A stretch of 8,461 bases of DNA from Actinomycetota bacterium (GTDB lineage: Bacteria; Actinomycetota; Thermoleophilia; Gaiellales; Gaiellaceae). Below, one piece after another: positions 7,796 to 8,461 of the stretch. The position numbers and the translations under genes are program-made. Position 1 is the first letter of the stretch; every line of letters starts with the position of its first letter. The stretch spans positions 1 through 8,461 of the forward strand of contig VAXY01000211.1 of assembly GCA_005885085.1 (NCBI GenBank), written 5' to 3'. The notes beneath the pieces were generated by a model, which saw nothing but the letters and a program-made list of their open reading frames with translations, made no database searches and had not been told where the DNA came from.

Positions 7796-7816
7796 CGCCT
7801 GGAGAATACGGGGGCA

Positions 7817-8461
7817 GTGCCGGTTTTCAGCAAAGTGCTGGTCGCGAACCGCGGCGAGATCGCGATCCGCGTCTTCCGCACGCTGCGCGAGCTGGGCATC
7901 GGCACGGTCGCCGTCTACTCGTCGGCCGACCGTAACGCCGCCCACGTCGCCTACGCCGACGAGGCGTACCTGCTCGGGGGCGGGGCTCCCGCCGAGAGCT
8001 ACCTCAACCAGGAACGCATCCTCGACGCGGCGCAGCGCGCCGGTGCCGAGGCGATCCATCCCGGTTACGGCTTCCTGGCGGAGAACGCGGAGTTCGCGCT
8101 TGCGTGCGGTCGGGCGGGTCTCGTCTGGATCGGCCCGCCGCCTGAGGCGATCGAGGCGATGGGATCGAAGATCGAGGCGCGGGAGCGCATGCGTGCCGCC
8201 GGCGTGCCGATCGTGCCCGGTGTGACCGAGCCGGTCGAATCCGGGGACGAGGTTCGCCGGCTCGGCGACGAGCTCGGCTGGCCGGTCGCGATCAAGGCCT
8301 CCGCCGGGGGTGGGGGAAAGGGCCTGAAGGTCGTGCGCGCAGCGGAGGAGGCCGCCCGCGCGTTCGAATCCGCCCGCCGCGAGGGGGAGGCGTACTTCGC
8401 GGACACTGCCGTCTACGTCGAGCGCTATCTCGAGGATCCGCGCCATGTCGAGGTGCAAGTG
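7817..8461 (+). CDS. accC: Acyl-CoA carboxylase biotin carboxylase subunit (N-terminal part, cut by window end)
   Basis: Biotin carboxylase uses ATP and bicarbonate to carboxylate biotin, feeding a PccB-type transferase. 215 residues are visible from GTG at 7817, where PVFSKVLVANRGEIAIRVFR is the classic N-terminus. HPGYGFLAENAEFA lies at 81-94, followed by the ATP-grasp entry (GSKIEARERM) and the glycine-rich ATP loop ASAGGGGKGLKVV at 161-173. GGAG at about 7800-7804 is a distant Shine-Dalgarno. The gene continues past the edge, so whether it also carries a biotin carboxyl carrier domain (alpha subunit of an actinobacterial complex) cannot be seen. It is divergent from pgsA by only 21 bp and probably functions with the pccB and AccE-like products. 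Confidence 0.95.
   Translation, partial: MPVFSKVLVANRGEIAIRVFRTLRELGIGTVAVYSSADRNAAHVAYADEAYLLGGGAPAESYLNQERILDAAQRAGAEAIHPGYGFLAENAEFALACGRAGLVWIGPPPEAIEAMGSKIEARERMRAAGVPIVPGVTEPVESGDEVRRLGDELGWPVAIKASAGGGGKGLKVVRAAEEAARAFESARREGEAYFADTAVYVERYLEDPRHVEVQV

Noticed and set aside
7796..8458. A minus-strand N-terminal extension of pgsA through the biotin carboxylase gene
   Set aside because: It is antisense to a clearly coding biotin carboxylase, and PgsA homologues begin near LPDTLTVAR.

Overview
The window is GC-rich, bacterial and tightly packed. Codon use, a BTAD-type regulator, an actinobacterial-style PccB and a small epsilon-like carboxylase protein all point to Actinomycetota. My impression is class Thermoleophilia (Gaiellales or Solirubrobacterales), but this comes from gene style only, not from a marker gene.

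Layout, left to right. The tail of an unidentified plus-strand gene (2-76) shares its stop bases with a convergent gene for a membrane-anchored BTAD regulator (73-1395, minus). Divergent from the regulator by 25 bp is a complete acyl-CoA carboxylase carboxyltransferase gene, pccB (1421-2995, plus). An 811-bp direct tandem duplication follows (2465-3275 and 3276-4086). Each unit holds the pccB 3' third, a minus-strand 52-codon gene and the extreme 3' end of the HD-GYP gene. The result is one complete and one truncated pccB, two identical copies of the 52-codon gene, and one complete and one remnant HD-GYP 3' end. Next is a minus-strand c-di-GMP signalling gene, membrane-GGDEF-HD-GYP (4029-5818). 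It is split by a frame-disrupting deletion in the GGDEF domain. Upstream of it on the same strand are a 36-residue membrane peptide with a strong Shine-Dalgarno sequence (5829-5939) and a secreted NlpC/P60 peptidase with SLH-like repeats (6035-7063).

The right end returns to acyl-CoA carboxylation: an AccE-like small protein (7110-7301, plus), then pgsA for phosphatidylglycerophosphate synthase (7253-7795, minus), then the biotin carboxylase subunit (7817 to the window end, plus).

How the genes fit together: PccB, the epsilon-like protein and the biotin carboxylase would form an acetyl/propionyl-CoA carboxylase that makes malonyl- or methylmalonyl-CoA. Their genes are separated by an inserted block of envelope and c-di-GMP genes. 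The regulator next to pccB has a ToxR-like topology and could link an envelope signal to carboxylase expression; that is inference. I see no transposase, integrase, CRISPR array, tRNA or rRNA, and no complete new defence or biosynthetic system. The most notable structural feature is the recent tandem duplication, which has 2 substitutions outside the junction and a microhomology-type joint. No stretch over 300 bp lacks a gene or gene remnant.
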